DNA of 64,000 bases from JASTVH01 sp042862465 (GCA_042862465.1 JASTVH010000002.1:124001-188000), one strand, 5' to 3'; numbered from the stretch's first letter, positions 33,716 to 43,813 are shown. The notes: generated by a model not told the origin, from the sequence alone. Numbers and translations are program-made.

Positions 33716-36633
33716 TGATTCCCATCAAATCCCCCAAAAAACTCATCGAAGTGGCTCTGCCACTCGATGACATCAACGTCGCGGCTGCGCGTGAGAAGTC
33801 TATCCGCCACGGCCACCCCAGTACCCTGCACCTTTGGTGGGCACGACGGCCCTTGGCGGCTGCACGGGCGGTGCTGTTTGCCCAGTTGGTGAACGACCCT
33901 GGTTACCAGCGCGAGCTGGGTTATGGGGTAAACAAGAAAGAGGCGGAGATTAAGCGAGAGAAACTATTCCAGATCATCCGTGACTTAGTGAAATGGGAAA
34001 ACACCAACAACGAAGAAGTGTTGGACCGTGCACGTGCAGCCATCTGGGAAAGCTGGCGTGAAACCTGCCGCCTGAATCGCAACCATCCGCAGGCTGCAGA
34101 GCTATTTAATTCAGAAAAGCTGCCTGCCTTCCACGACCCATTTGCCGGTGGCGGTGCCATTCCGCTGGAAGCCCAGCGCCTCGGGCTGGAAAGTTACGCC
34201 AGCGACCTGAACCCGGTCGCAGTTATGATTAACAAGGCGATGATTGAGATCCCAGCCAAGTTTGCTGGGCAACAGCCCGTCGGTCCAATTCCTGAAACAG
34301 ACAAAGACAATAAAAAGAAAGCCACGAGAGATGCCTTTGAAACTTGGTCCGGGGCCAAAGGGCTCGCCGAAGATGTGCGTCGCTACGGCCACTGGATGTC
34401 CAGGGAAGCTTTTAAGCGCATTGGCCATTTCTATCCTAAGGTCAGGATCACCCATGAGATGGTCGCTGAGCAGCCTGATCTGAAAGCCTATGAGGGGGAA
34501 GATCTGACAGTAATTGCTTGGCTTTGGACCAGAACAGTGAAAAGCCCTAACCCAGCATTTAATCACGTAGAAGTACCGTTGGCGTCAAGCTTCGTATTGT
34601 CCAGCAAGACAGGGAAAGGCGCTTATATTGAGCCAGTGGTTGATGGTGATGAATACCGGTTTAAGATTAAGTTGGGTACCCCTCCTCCTGAGGCAAAACA
34701 GGGTACGAAGCTGGGCCGTGGTGCCAATTTCAACTGTTTGTTCTCGAACACACCTATTCAATCCAAGTACATTTACGAGCAGGCACAAGCGGGAAATCTT
34801 AGCCAAAGATTGATGGCTGTTGTTGCGCAAGGAAAGTCTGGTCGTGTTTTCTTGCCACCGAATAAACAACACGAGGGTTTAGCCAGAGAGGCTAAGCCTG
34901 AATGGCAGCCGGACAATTCAATGCCAGATAATCCGCGTTGGTTCTCGCCTCCTATGTATGGCATGAAAACCTTTGGTGAACTTTTTACTTCTCGCCAATT
35001 AGTCGCCTTGAATGCTTTTTCTGAACTGGCTCAAGAGGCCCGTGAAAAAGCCATTGCCGATGCGAAATTGGCTGGCATGCGGGATGATGGCGTGGGTATA
35101 GCAGGAAATGGTTTTGGGGCCACGGCATATGGCGAAATGATAGCAACGTATCTTGGTATTGCAGTCAGTCGACTTGCCGATATTTGCAATTCGTTGTGCA
35201 TGTGGGAATCGTCAAAAACGCAGGTCCGTCATCTTTTTACAAGGCATGCAATTCCAATGCTTTGGGATTACTCGGAGCCAAACATCTTTTCAGGTTCGGC
35301 AGGTGACTTTTCCGTAACTCTAAACTCAATGCTACGAGTTCTAGATAAATTACCAGCACATTCAGGAGGAAAAGCGGAGCAAGCCGATGCTTCAACTCAA
35401 ACTATTTCAACCAATAAAGTAGTCTCAACCGATCCACCATATTATGACAATGTGGGCTATGCTGATTTGTCTGATTTTTTTTACGTGTGGATGCGCCGTT
35501 CACTCCGAGAAATCTATCCAAGACTATTTGGCACAATGGCAGTTCCAAAAGGGGAAGAACTAGTAGCGACTCCCTATCGCCACGGAGGAAAGGCAAAAGC
35601 CGAGGGCTTTTTTATGGATGGCATGACCCGCGCCATTCATAATCTTGCGGAGAAAGCACACCCCTCATTTCCGGTTTCCATTTACTACGCCTTCAAGCAG
35701 TCTGAAACAAAGGAAGGAAGTACCACTAGCACTGGTTGGGTGACATTTCTTGAAGCAGTCATTCAAGCGGGCTTTTCCATCGATGGTACGTGGCCGATGC
35801 GAACCGAGTTGGCGAATCGCATGATTGGATCAGGCACTAATGCGCTTGCATCCTCGATTATCTTGGTTTGCAGAAAGCGTGAAATAGATGCCGGTGCCAT
35901 CTCCCGCCGCGATTTCCAGCGCCAGTTAAGGGAGGATATGCCCGAGGCCCTTGAAACCATAATCGGTGGTGAGACTGGCCAAACCCCTATCGCCCCAGTG
36001 GACCTGGCCCAATCTGCCATCGGTCCTGGCATGGCCATTTACTCCAAATATGAGTCAGTGCTTAACCAAGACGGCACCCGCATGAGTGTGCACGATGCTC
36101 TTGTATTGATTAACCGCGCTATTACCGAGTATCTAAGCCCAGATTCTGGCAGCTTTGATGCCGACACCCAGTTCTGTTCCAGCTGGTTTGAACAATATGG
36201 CTGGAGCGCCGGCCAGTTTGGCGAAGCCAACGTGCTGGCCCAGGCGAAAGGCACTACTGTAGACGGTGTAAAAGCGGCGGGGGTTGCCGAGTCCGGAGGT
36301 GGTAACGTGCGTTTATTGCGCTGGGGCGAATATGAATCCGATTGGGATCCGACCAAAGACGATCGCACCCCAGTGTGGGAAGCTTGCCACCAAATGATTC
36401 GCCGACTTAACAACCACGGCGAGTCTGCCGCTGGCGAGCTATTGGCAAAAATGCCCGAGAAAGGTGAGGCTATTCGTCAGCTGGCCTATCACCTGTATAC
36501 CCTCTGCGAGCGCAAGAAATGGGCCGAAGAGGCCCGCGCCTACAACGAACTCATCGGCTCATGGCACGCCATTGTTGCCGCTTCCCATGACATCGGACAT
36601 TCAGGAACGCAGGACGAGCTGAATCTAGGATAA
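33715..36633 (+). CDS. DUF1156 adenine-specific DNA methyltransferase
   Basis: 972 aa, COG1743 type. The N-terminus is DUF1156 (KLIEVALPLDDIN, REKSIRHGHPSTLHLWWARRP). The SAM-binding motif DPFAGGGAIPLEA lies near residue 140, and the catalytic motif IV appears as TDPPYYDN near 572, i.e. DPPY, consistent with N6-adenine methylation. The zinc ribbon many relatives have between these motifs is degenerate here, with a single Cys in NFNCLFSNTPI. Expected to mark host DNA so the helicases spare it. Coupled to the TPR gene by a one-base overlap and 14 bp before the next gene. Confidence 0.88.
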   Translation: MIPIKSPKKLIEVALPLDDINVAAAREKSIRHGHPSTLHLWWARRPLAAARAVLFAQLVNDPGYQRELGYGVNKKEAEIKREKLFQIIRDLVKWENTNNEEVLDRARAAIWESWRETCRLNRNHPQAAELFNSEKLPAFHDPFAGGGAIPLEAQRLGLESYASDLNPVAVMINKAMIEIPAKFAGQQPVGPIPETDKDNKKKATRDAFETWSGAKGLAEDVRRYGHWMSREAFKRIGHFYPKVRITHEMVAEQPDLKAYEGEDLTVIAWLWTRTVKSPNPAFNHVEVPLASSFVLSSKTGKGAYIEPVVDGDEYRFKIKLGTPPPEAKQGTKLGRGANFNCLFSNTPIQSKYIYEQAQAGNLSQRLMAVVAQGKSGRVFLPPNKQHEGLAREAKPEWQPDNSMPDNPRWFSPPMYGMKTFGELFTSRQLVALNAFSELAQEAREKAIADAKLAGMRDDGVGIAGNGFGATAYGEMIATYLGIAVSRLADICNSLCMWESSKTQVRHLFTRHAIPMLWDYSEPNIFSGSAGDFSVTLNSMLRVLDKLPAHSGGKAEQADASTQTISTNKVVSTDPPYYDNVGYADLSDFFYVWMRRSLREIYPRLFGTMAVPKGEELVATPYRHGGKAKAEGFFMDGMTRAIHNLAEKAHPSFPVSIYYAFKQSETKEGSTTSTGWVTFLEAVIQAGFSIDGTWPMRTELANRMIGSGTNALASSIILVCRKREIDAGAISRRDFQRQLREDMPEALETIIGGETGQTPIAPVDLAQSAIGPGMAIYSKYESVLNQDGTRMSVHDALVLINRAITEYLSPDSGSFDADTQFCSSWFEQYGWSAGQFGEANVLAQAKGTTVDGVKAAGVAESGGGNVRLLRWGEYESDWDPTKDDRTPVWEACHQMIRRLNNHGESAAGELLAKMPEKGEAIRQLAYHLYTLCERKKWAEEARAYNELIGSWHAIVAASHDIGHSGTQDELNLG

Positions 36634-36647
36634 AAGGAGCCATCGCT

Positions 36648-39305
36648 GTGACGCAGAATAATAAAGCGGCGCTTGCAGCCGTGCCTAACCAGCTAGAGGT
36701 CGCGACCTATAAAGATTTTGATAAAAGCATCGTCGATCTGGCGCGTCGGGGTGGCAAGTTCCAGAAGTCGGCGAACAAAATAAGGGCCATTTTGGGAAAA
36801 GCTTCACTTGGTGAAGAGGATCTCTTTGAGGGTTTTAGGACCACGAACCATGGCGAAAGCCGGATCGACAAATGTGTTAAATACGATTTGGGGGCCGGTG
36901 TTCGGCTGATAACCATCCAGGATAGCGGCGTCGTGCTGTTCTGTTATGCCGGCACTCATGACCAGTGTGACAGGTGGTTGAACAAGAACCGAGGAAGCAC
37001 CCTTGTCACTGACCAGAATGGTCGCATCGGGGTTAACAGAATAAGACTGGTCCGAGACCATGAAACAGCATCTTCGTTTGAGATACCAAAGCCCATCGCC
37101 GGGCAGTTATTCGAATTAATCAAACCGACAGAATACTTCGACCGTCTAGTCGATTCGCTGCCGCGTTCTTTGCAGCGCGAATTAGAATCACTCGAGGTGT
37201 CGACGCCTGACGAAGAACTGCTAGCCATTGCCTCGAAGATAGAAGATCCGGAACTCTCCAATACAGTCATCGACGTATTCACGTTGCTCAAGGAAGATCA
37301 GTGTGAAGAGGCGGTGAACAATATCCGCTTCTTCCTCGGCGAAAACAAACCCATTGCTTCCCTGAGTCCCGAGCAGATCGCAGAGCTGGCAGAGAGCGAT
37401 AAGATCCGCAAAATCTCGCCCGACGAGCCTTACTACCCAGACGTGTTGGGGCATTTCGCTCGCCACGGCAAATATATGGACTGGATGCTTTATCTTCATC
37501 CAGACCAGAAGACCATCGTTGATCGATCGTTTAATGGTCCTGCCAAGCTCGATGGCGTTTCTGGGTCCGGTAAAACCTGCGTCATTGTCCAGCGAGCCAT
37601 CCGGCTTGCTCGGGAAAATCCCAACGAAAAAATACTGGTCCTCACACTCAACCGGCAACTCGCGCGGCTGATTAAAGATATGACCGTAGCCGCCACGATT
37701 GAAGACGTTGCATCCCGTATCGTAGTGCGACCTCTGTTTAAACTCTGCCAAGACCTTCTGCATCGGTTTGAACCTGAGAATGATCTGCTCTACGACGATG
37801 TGACTTGGAAAAGCCATGAGCACATTGACGAGATTTGGCGGGAGTTTTACCGGTGTGAACTGAATAATCACGATGCGGAGGTGCTGCTTCCACTGCATGA
37901 CTCTCTAATCGCTCGCGGTGTCGATGCGGAGCAATATATCCGTGAAGAGTTAGACTGGATACGCAGCGCATTTCTGCCTAACGAGCGGACGAAATATCTG
38001 ACTGTGCAGCGCAGTGGCCGGGGGTTCCCGCTGGATAAGCGGTACCGCCAAATGCTGCTTCAAGCGTTGGGCGCCTGGGAAAACAAGATGCGTCATGTGG
38101 GCGTGACTGATTACTTGGGCTTGTCGACAGCACTGTCAAAGCACCTGGATAAAATCTTTCCCGAGTATCGATTTATCCTCGTCGACGAGGCGCAGGATTT
38201 GGGCACCATTGAGCTGCAGCTGATCCGTCAACTCGTTGATCAAAACAAAGATGATCTGTTTCTGTGCGGTGATGCGACTCAACAGGTCCAGGCAAAACAC
38301 GGCAATGCCACTCAAGCAGGCATTGATTTGCCGGGTGCTCGGTCGATCAAGCTCAGCAAGAATTATCGAAATTCCAGAGAAATCCTCTCGGCCGCCTACC
38401 AGGTTCTCCTCAACAATCTCACTGAAGAGATGCTGGACTCGCCAGATTTCGAGGTGCTGGACCCAGAGTATGCAAACTTTTCTGGATCAACCCCGCTGCT
38501 CCTCTCGGCAAACAGTCTTGCCGAAGAAATAGCGTATGCAAAAGCTTACGCTGATGAATTTATTGAAGACGAACCCGAGAAAAAATGCTGCATTGCGGTC
38601 TGCGGATATTCGCTCTATCAGATCCAGGAATTCGGTAAGCGCATTGGTCTAACGGTCCTGAACGATACCGTGGATATTACCGATGACCAAATCTACCTGT
38701 CAGATCTAGAGCACACGAAGGGCTTTGAGTTCGATCTGATGGTGATCGTTAACTGCAACGAGCAGGTCCTACCCGATCGCCATAGACCACAAAATGAGCG
38801 TTTCCGAGATCTGTCCCGCTTTTATGTTGCGATGACACGCGCCAAAGATCAGCTCGTCCTTTCTTGTTCGGGTAAACCATCCGTCTACACTGCAGAGCTT
38901 GAAGATAGAGTGCTGGAAGCCGCCTGGGACGAGTACATCGAGCAAGACCAAATAAAACTGGTCGGGCAGCCCCCACGACTGACCGATATCCGCGCGGAAC
39001 ACGAGCAAATTGATCACAGCATAAGCTTGCTGGACCTTAGTGGCCCTGACTTCTTGTACACCAATTACGCCATTGGCTTAGACGGCCGTTTGATCAGCAA
39101 GTTGCGATCTCGAATCTCAGGGGGCAAGCAGCGAAGTGTGAACGGACGAGTTGTACCTGTTCGTTGGAACACAATAAGAGATGCTTTGCGCGACACGAAC
39201 AAGTATCCGGCAAGCCGCAGAGAATTTGGCGACGACGATTTAAAAGCTTTCAGATCGTTGGTCCAGAAACTTGAAGAATTAGAACCAGAGTTACCCACGA
39301 GCTGA
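36648..39305 (+). CDS. UvrD/Rep-like superfamily 1 helicase
   Basis: 885 aa from GTG 36648 with a good SD (AAGGAG). About 290 residues of unassigned N-terminus precede the P-loop GVSGSGKT (303-310). DEAQD follows at 513-517, then KNYRNS (motif IV region), and the C-terminal motifs HTKGFEFD and FYVAMTRAKD, which end the UvrD-type core near residue 745. The N-terminal part could carry a nuclease-like or binding domain. It lies in the same direction between methylase and DUF499 ATPase with small gaps, so it belongs to the cassette. Confidence 0.82.
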   Translation: MTQNNKAALAAVPNQLEVATYKDFDKSIVDLARRGGKFQKSANKIRAILGKASLGEEDLFEGFRTTNHGESRIDKCVKYDLGAGVRLITIQDSGVVLFCYAGTHDQCDRWLNKNRGSTLVTDQNGRIGVNRIRLVRDHETASSFEIPKPIAGQLFELIKPTEYFDRLVDSLPRSLQRELESLEVSTPDEELLAIASKIEDPELSNTVIDVFTLLKEDQCEEAVNNIRFFLGENKPIASLSPEQIAELAESDKIRKISPDEPYYPDVLGHFARHGKYMDWMLYLHPDQKTIVDRSFNGPAKLDGVSGSGKTCVIVQRAIRLARENPNEKILVLTLNRQLARLIKDMTVAATIEDVASRIVVRPLFKLCQDLLHRFEPENDLLYDDVTWKSHEHIDEIWREFYRCELNNHDAEVLLPLHDSLIARGVDAEQYIREELDWIRSAFLPNERTKYLTVQRSGRGFPLDKRYRQMLLQALGAWENKMRHVGVTDYLGLSTALSKHLDKIFPEYRFILVDEAQDLGTIELQLIRQLVDQNKDDLFLCGDATQQVQAKHGNATQAGIDLPGARSIKLSKNYRNSREILSAAYQVLLNNLTEEMLDSPDFEVLDPEYANFSGSTPLLLSANSLAEEIAYAKAYADEFIEDEPEKKCCIAVCGYSLYQIQEFGKRIGLTVLNDTVDITDDQIYLSDLEHTKGFEFDLMVIVNCNEQVLPDRHRPQNERFRDLSRFYVAMTRAKDQLVLSCSGKPSVYTAELEDRVLEAAWDEYIEQDQIKLVGQPPRLTDIRAEHEQIDHSISLLDLSGPDFLYTNYAIGLDGRLISKLRSRISGGKQRSVNGRVVPVRWNTIRDALRDTNKYPASRREFGDDDLKAFRSLVQKLEELEPELPTS

Positions 39306-39360
39306 CCTGTCTCGGCTCTATGGCGTTTCGTAAATTTGCGTCCGTAAAAGGCAAACAATC

Positions 39361-42207
39361 ATGGCAATGAAACCCTGGCGTGAAATAGCCCGCCCTCATA
39401 AAGATGTTTTGGAGGGCTCTTTCAAGCAGTCCGAATTTGCTGCCGACATTACTCAAGTCGCCATAGGGACTGCCCCTGAGGAATACCAAGACGCAGAAAA
39501 GTTCTTTTCGCGTACCTATATCACCGAGGGTATGCGGCTTTTGCTTATATCTGTTGCTCAGCGTTTGGCGGGACAAGGTGGTGACCCGGTAATACAGCTG
39601 CAAACAGCCTTTGGTGGCGGTAAAACCCACACCATGTTGGCGGTGTATCATTTAGCAAGCCGGAAGGTAAGCACTGATAAATTGATGGGTGTGCCTCCGG
39701 TTCTGGACGAGGCGGGCATCAGCGAACTGCCGACGGCCCGCATGGCAGTTATTGACGGCATCCAGCTATCTCCAAGCCAGTCACACACCTATGGTTCGAC
39801 GACCGTGAACACGTTGTGGGGCGAATTGGCTTGGCAGCTACTGGGTGAAGACGGCTTCGCCATGGTGGCCGACAGTGATGCCGATGGGACATCGCCCGGT
39901 AAAGAGACGCTGAAAAAATTGCTCTCCCAGGCTGCACCCTGTGTCATCTTGGTGGATGAACTGGTTGCCTACATTCGACAGCTGGAGTTGGGTAAGCAAT
40001 ACAAGGGCGGTACCTTCGACAGCAATTTCAGTTTTATACAAGCACTCACGGAGGCTTTGAAAGCGGTACCCAACGCCATATTGCTTGCGTCCTTACCGGA
40101 ATCTGAGCTCGAAGTTGGCGGCACGATGGGCCAACGGACTCTGAATTCACTGGAGAAGTACTTCGCCCGCGTTGAATCGGTATGGAAGCCAGTGGGCTCC
40201 AGCGAAGCCTTTGAGATTGTCCGCCGTCGCCTGTTCGAAAGTTCTGGTGAACGTGGCCAAGTGGAGGGAATCAGCCGACAGTTTTCAGATTTTTATCGGC
40301 AGAACGCCGAGAAATTCCCCGTTGAGACTCAGTCCAATGAGTACTTCGAGCGGCTGTGCTCATCCTATCCGATCCATCCTGAGATCTTCGACCGGCTATA
40401 CGAAGACTGGTCCACACTCGATAAATTCCAGCGCACCCGTGGCGTTTTGCAGTACATGGCAATTGTGATTCACCGCCTATGGAACGACGGTAATTCCGAC
40501 GCCCTGATTATGCCGGGCTCACTGCCGCTAGCGGATTCCAATGTCCGCAACAAGAGTATTCATTACCTGCCGCAGGGCTGGGAACCCGTCATTGAAAAGG
40601 AAGTGGATGGGCCTCGCTCAGTACCCACTGATATTGATGCCTACCACACGTTATTTGGCGGTGTTCACGCCGCAAAACGCACGGCTCGAACTATTTTCTT
40701 GGGCAGTGCGCCCTCAACACCGGACCAAATGGTTCGCGGCATCCAGACTGAGCGCATCCTTCTAGGCTCGGTTCAGCCAGGCCAAACCATTGGCGTGTTT
40801 GAGGATGTATTGAAACGTCTGCGTGATCGCTTGCACTACTTGTATGCAGAGCACGACCGCTACTGGCTGGACACGAAGCCTAACCTGCGCAGAGAAATGG
40901 AAAGCCGCAAACAGAACGTCAGCGAGCGGGATGAGCTCATTCCATTGCTCAAGGAACGAGTAGGCCGTGCGTTTGGCCGGAACCACCAGTTTGGTGGTAT
41001 TCATGTATTCACACCCTCAGTGGATGTCCCTGACGACTATGGGCACGGACCTCGCCTTGTGGTTTTGCCCGAAAGTGCTGGATACAGCCGGACCGCAAGC
41101 AACCAGGCCTATACTGAAGCTGAAAAAATACTCCGCAATCGCGGGGACCAGCCTCGACAAAAGCAAAATCGATTGATTTTTCTGGCGCCGGACTTCGATG
41201 TGGTCAGCCGGCTGAAAGAGCAGGCCCGCATTTATCTGGCTTGGCAGTCCATCGTGAGTGATATCGATAACGGCACGCTAAACCAGGATATGTCTCATCT
41301 GAACCAGGCTAGGCAGAGGCGTGATGGTGCGGAGCAGTCTCTCCACCAGTTAATTCGTGAAACCTGGAAATGGCTTCTGGCGCCCGTGGAAGATTTTGTA
41401 AAAGGTCGCCCGGAGCTTAACTGGGAAGTGGTATCTATTCCGCCTGCCTCACGAAACCTCGTGCAGAGTATTGAAGAGAAGCTCCGTGAGGAAGAGTGGA
41501 TGGTGTATGAGTGGTCTCCCATTCACCTCCGCAAAGTCCTTACGGATTGGTATTTCAAGGATGGTGTCACGGAGGTCAGCGCCCTTAAAGTCTGGCAAGA
41601 CACTTGCCACTACCTTTATTTACCAAGGCTGGTGAATGTTGATGTATTTCGTAACGCAATTCGGCACGGAGTGGAAAGCGAAGACTTCTTCGGCTTTGCC
41701 TCTGGAAAAGAAGATGACCGCTACCTCGGATTCAGCTTTGGTAATCCCGCCATCGCGCCTCTTGATGAACCTTCTCTTCTGATTGAGCGGGAAACCGCCG
41801 CTGCCTACGCAGAAGAAAAACGCAAAGCACAGCAACCCACTGGGGTCGCAGGTGAGGGAACTGAGAGTGTCAATGGAACGGGTGGCGGAGAGGGAACGGC
41901 CCCGGCTACAGGCTCAGGTGCTGGAACAGTTACAGGCCCATCGAATGAGAACGCTGGCTCCCAAACCCCGGAGAAAAAACACTTCTACGGAACCGTGGAC
42001 CTGGATCCGGTAAAAGCCAAGATGGACTTTGCCACCATCATGGACGAAGTCGTCCAACAGTTTACGGCTCAACTTGGCGTGGATGTGACTATCTCTGTTG
42101 AGATTGAGGCTAAGAAGAAGGCTGGGTTTGATGAATCACTCCAGAGAACCATTAAAGAAAACTGCAATGTTTTGAAATTTGCTTCATCTGAATTTGAAGA
42201 GGATTGA
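39361..42207 (+). CDS. DUF499 AAA-type ATPase
   Basis: 948 aa, COG1483 type. Walker A is FGGGKT at 84-89, and Walker B ILVDELVAY lies near residue 200. DUF499 ATPases are regular partners of DUF1156 methylases and have been linked to anti-phage clusters. A Gly/Thr/Ser-rich low-complexity linker (about 835-880) separates the ATPase from a C-terminal domain of ~75 residues. It is the last gene of the cassette, 55 bp after the UvrD-like gene, and is followed by a long hairpin. Likely an energy-driven motor or loader acting with the methylase. Confidence 0.85.
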   Translation: MAMKPWREIARPHKDVLEGSFKQSEFAADITQVAIGTAPEEYQDAEKFFSRTYITEGMRLLLISVAQRLAGQGGDPVIQLQTAFGGGKTHTMLAVYHLASRKVSTDKLMGVPPVLDEAGISELPTARMAVIDGIQLSPSQSHTYGSTTVNTLWGELAWQLLGEDGFAMVADSDADGTSPGKETLKKLLSQAAPCVILVDELVAYIRQLELGKQYKGGTFDSNFSFIQALTEALKAVPNAILLASLPESELEVGGTMGQRTLNSLEKYFARVESVWKPVGSSEAFEIVRRRLFESSGERGQVEGISRQFSDFYRQNAEKFPVETQSNEYFERLCSSYPIHPEIFDRLYEDWSTLDKFQRTRGVLQYMAIVIHRLWNDGNSDALIMPGSLPLADSNVRNKSIHYLPQGWEPVIEKEVDGPRSVPTDIDAYHTLFGGVHAAKRTARTIFLGSAPSTPDQMVRGIQTERILLGSVQPGQTIGVFEDVLKRLRDRLHYLYAEHDRYWLDTKPNLRREMESRKQNVSERDELIPLLKERVGRAFGRNHQFGGIHVFTPSVDVPDDYGHGPRLVVLPESAGYSRTASNQAYTEAEKILRNRGDQPRQKQNRLIFLAPDFDVVSRLKEQARIYLAWQSIVSDIDNGTLNQDMSHLNQARQRRDGAEQSLHQLIRETWKWLLAPVEDFVKGRPELNWEVVSIPPASRNLVQSIEEKLREEEWMVYEWSPIHLRKVLTDWYFKDGVTEVSALKVWQDTCHYLYLPRLVNVDVFRNAIRHGVESEDFFGFASGKEDDRYLGFSFGNPAIAPLDEPSLLIERETAAAYAEEKRKAQQPTGVAGEGTESVNGTGGGEGTAPATGSGAGTVTGPSNENAGSQTPEKKHFYGTVDLDPVKAKMDFATIMDEVVQQFTAQLGVDVTISVEIEAKKKAGFDESLQRTIKENCNVLKFASSEFEED

Positions 42208-42232
42208 ACAGACGCATTTTGTGAAGGAGGGA

Positions 42233-42276
42233 ACAAAGAAGGCCATGTTCCGCAGATGGTGCATGGGCTTCTTTGT
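42233..42276 (+). terminator. Long hairpin after the six-gene cassette
   Basis: ACAAAGAAGGCCATG pairs with CATGGGCTTCTTTGT (14 of 15 bp) around a 14-nt loop. No T-run follows, so termination would need another factor; it may instead protect the mRNA 3' end. It lies 25 bp after the DUF499 stop. Confidence 0.5.
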
Positions 42277-42480
42277 GCCTAACAAGGTCCAACATCAAAC
42301 GGCCCGACTATCACAACCCCAGCCCTCAGTCTGTCTCGTTTGCTGGTAACCAATGGTGAGCCACCAAAGGCGAACTCCGCCTATCAAAAACCTATAACTC
42401 ATCACATCATTTGGCAGGATTTTTTTTGCAAACTATAAACTCAGCCCGCAAAAGAAGTTAGTGCCCAACAGGAAACTCCA

Positions 42481-43731
42481 ATGATCTGTTATCCGAGACA
42501 TGTGAGCGATAATGAAATCTCTTTGATAAACGACTATTGGGAGCTTTCTAAAGAATCGCAAGATGAATTCAAATATAAGACCACTGAGATCCCAGTAGAA
42601 AAGGTATATGCAAAAAAAGCATCCATCAGCTACTTGCCAAAAGGCTCTTTCTTACCCACCCAGCACCCTGCTTTTATATGTGCAACCTGCAAAAAATATA
42701 GCCCGGTAACTAGCAGAAACCAATTCATAAAGAGAATAAAGATTCAACGCCTTCAATGTAAAGAGTGCAAAGAGAAAGAAGCGCATAAAATAAAAGGTGA
42801 ATGCATCTCATCGCTCGAAAACTACAAAAAGGAAAAATTCCAACCAAAACCTTATCTAGACTCACTAGACTTTATTGAAACTCTGGCTCTACTTTCGCTT
42901 TTTTCGAACGCCAAATCTTGTGGTCATCTGCTGGCAGCCTCCCCTTCTGATCTCAAAATAACCAATGCGAAAATTATCGACCAACAACTTTTCGCTAGTC
43001 TGCTACAAAAAGGGGCTCTTATTCATGTAAGTGAGATCCCGCCAGAGGTCGAAAAGGCAAACCAGGTTCTGTATAGCCACTTCGAGAACATTAGCTATGA
43101 TAATTGGCATCCCAGAAGAAAAAAACGCCCACACAATGATGCGGTGGTTAGCGGGGTTTATCTCAACACTCCCCAGCTTGAAACCCAAGTAGAGCGGGAG
43201 GATGTCACTACACTTCTATACGAAAAGCTAATTTCAATGCCAATTTCGATGAAGGAGGTAGAGAAACTGCGACAGCTTGCCAATGAGATACAGATACACA
43301 AGCTGTATATCTTAGTGGTAGAAATATCAAGGAAACACAAGATCCGCATCGAAAACTCTAATACATTACGAGCCCTACTATATCATCTAGCGGAAAACTA
43401 TGAGCCCCACAAAATATTCTACACATTCGGGGTAAAAGCGGATGAAGCCATTGCGTATATACACAAACAAGACTATCCCCGCTTTGGTACAGAACACTAC
43501 TTTGCAAAATTTGTTAGTGGTTATATCGAGACGATAGAGAGTAGAAATTGGACACTGAAGAGATATTCAACCTTACCGCCTACGGTTGAAACATCACCTG
43601 TAGAAGCCCTTTTCTCCCAGCTCTACCTAGACGGCCATTTCGACTGGAATCGGCTTTCAGCCAAAGAAGTCGTTTCTAGATGGCTGGACAAAGTTCAGAT
43701 TTCAGGAAGTTTTGAAAGATCCCTGACCTGA
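42481..43731 (+). CDS. Zinc-ribbon protein of unknown function at island end
   Basis: 416 aa, AT-rich gene with a good SD (AGGAAA). The only clear motif is a four-Cys zinc ribbon: C67-x2-C70-x22-C93-x2-C96, with basic residues between. The rest is helical and soluble, with many Lys/Glu, and not recognised. It is the last island gene, about 100 bp from the junction, and is cleanly separated from the defence cassette. It could be a DNA-binding protein linked to island ends or stand-alone cargo. Confidence 0.65.
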   Translation: MICYPRHVSDNEISLINDYWELSKESQDEFKYKTTEIPVEKVYAKKASISYLPKGSFLPTQHPAFICATCKKYSPVTSRNQFIKRIKIQRLQCKECKEKEAHKIKGECISSLENYKKEKFQPKPYLDSLDFIETLALLSLFSNAKSCGHLLAASPSDLKITNAKIIDQQLFASLLQKGALIHVSEIPPEVEKANQVLYSHFENISYDNWHPRRKKRPHNDAVVSGVYLNTPQLETQVEREDVTTLLYEKLISMPISMKEVEKLRQLANEIQIHKLYILVVEISRKHKIRIENSNTLRALLYHLAENYEPHKIFYTFGVKADEAIAYIHKQDYPRFGTEHYFAKFVSGYIETIESRNWTLKRYSTLPPTVETSPVEALFSQLYLDGHFDWNRLSAKEVVSRWLDKVQISGSFERSLT

Positions 43732-43760
43732 GACGACACAATAGTACACTGGAAGGGTAT

Positions 43761-43813
43761 ACATACTATTATAAATGCTATCAATAACAATAGGTTAAAA
43801 TTTAATAGTATGT
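43761..43813. repeat. 11-bp inverted repeat at the right island end
   Basis: acatactatta (43761-43771) and taatagtatgt (43803-43813) are perfect reverse complements 31 bp apart, ending about 21 bp before the greB junction. This is the place and shape expected for recombinase-binding arms. The spacing is nearly the same as in the 5045-5096 inverted repeat, though the sequences differ. Confidence 0.6.

Noticed and set aside
25672..42207. Classical DISARM or BREX call for the cassette
   Set aside because: No drmA/drmB (DUF1998), no PLD-type drmC, no pglZ, brxC or Lon-like gene is present; only the SNF2, methylase and ATPase parts are shared in style.
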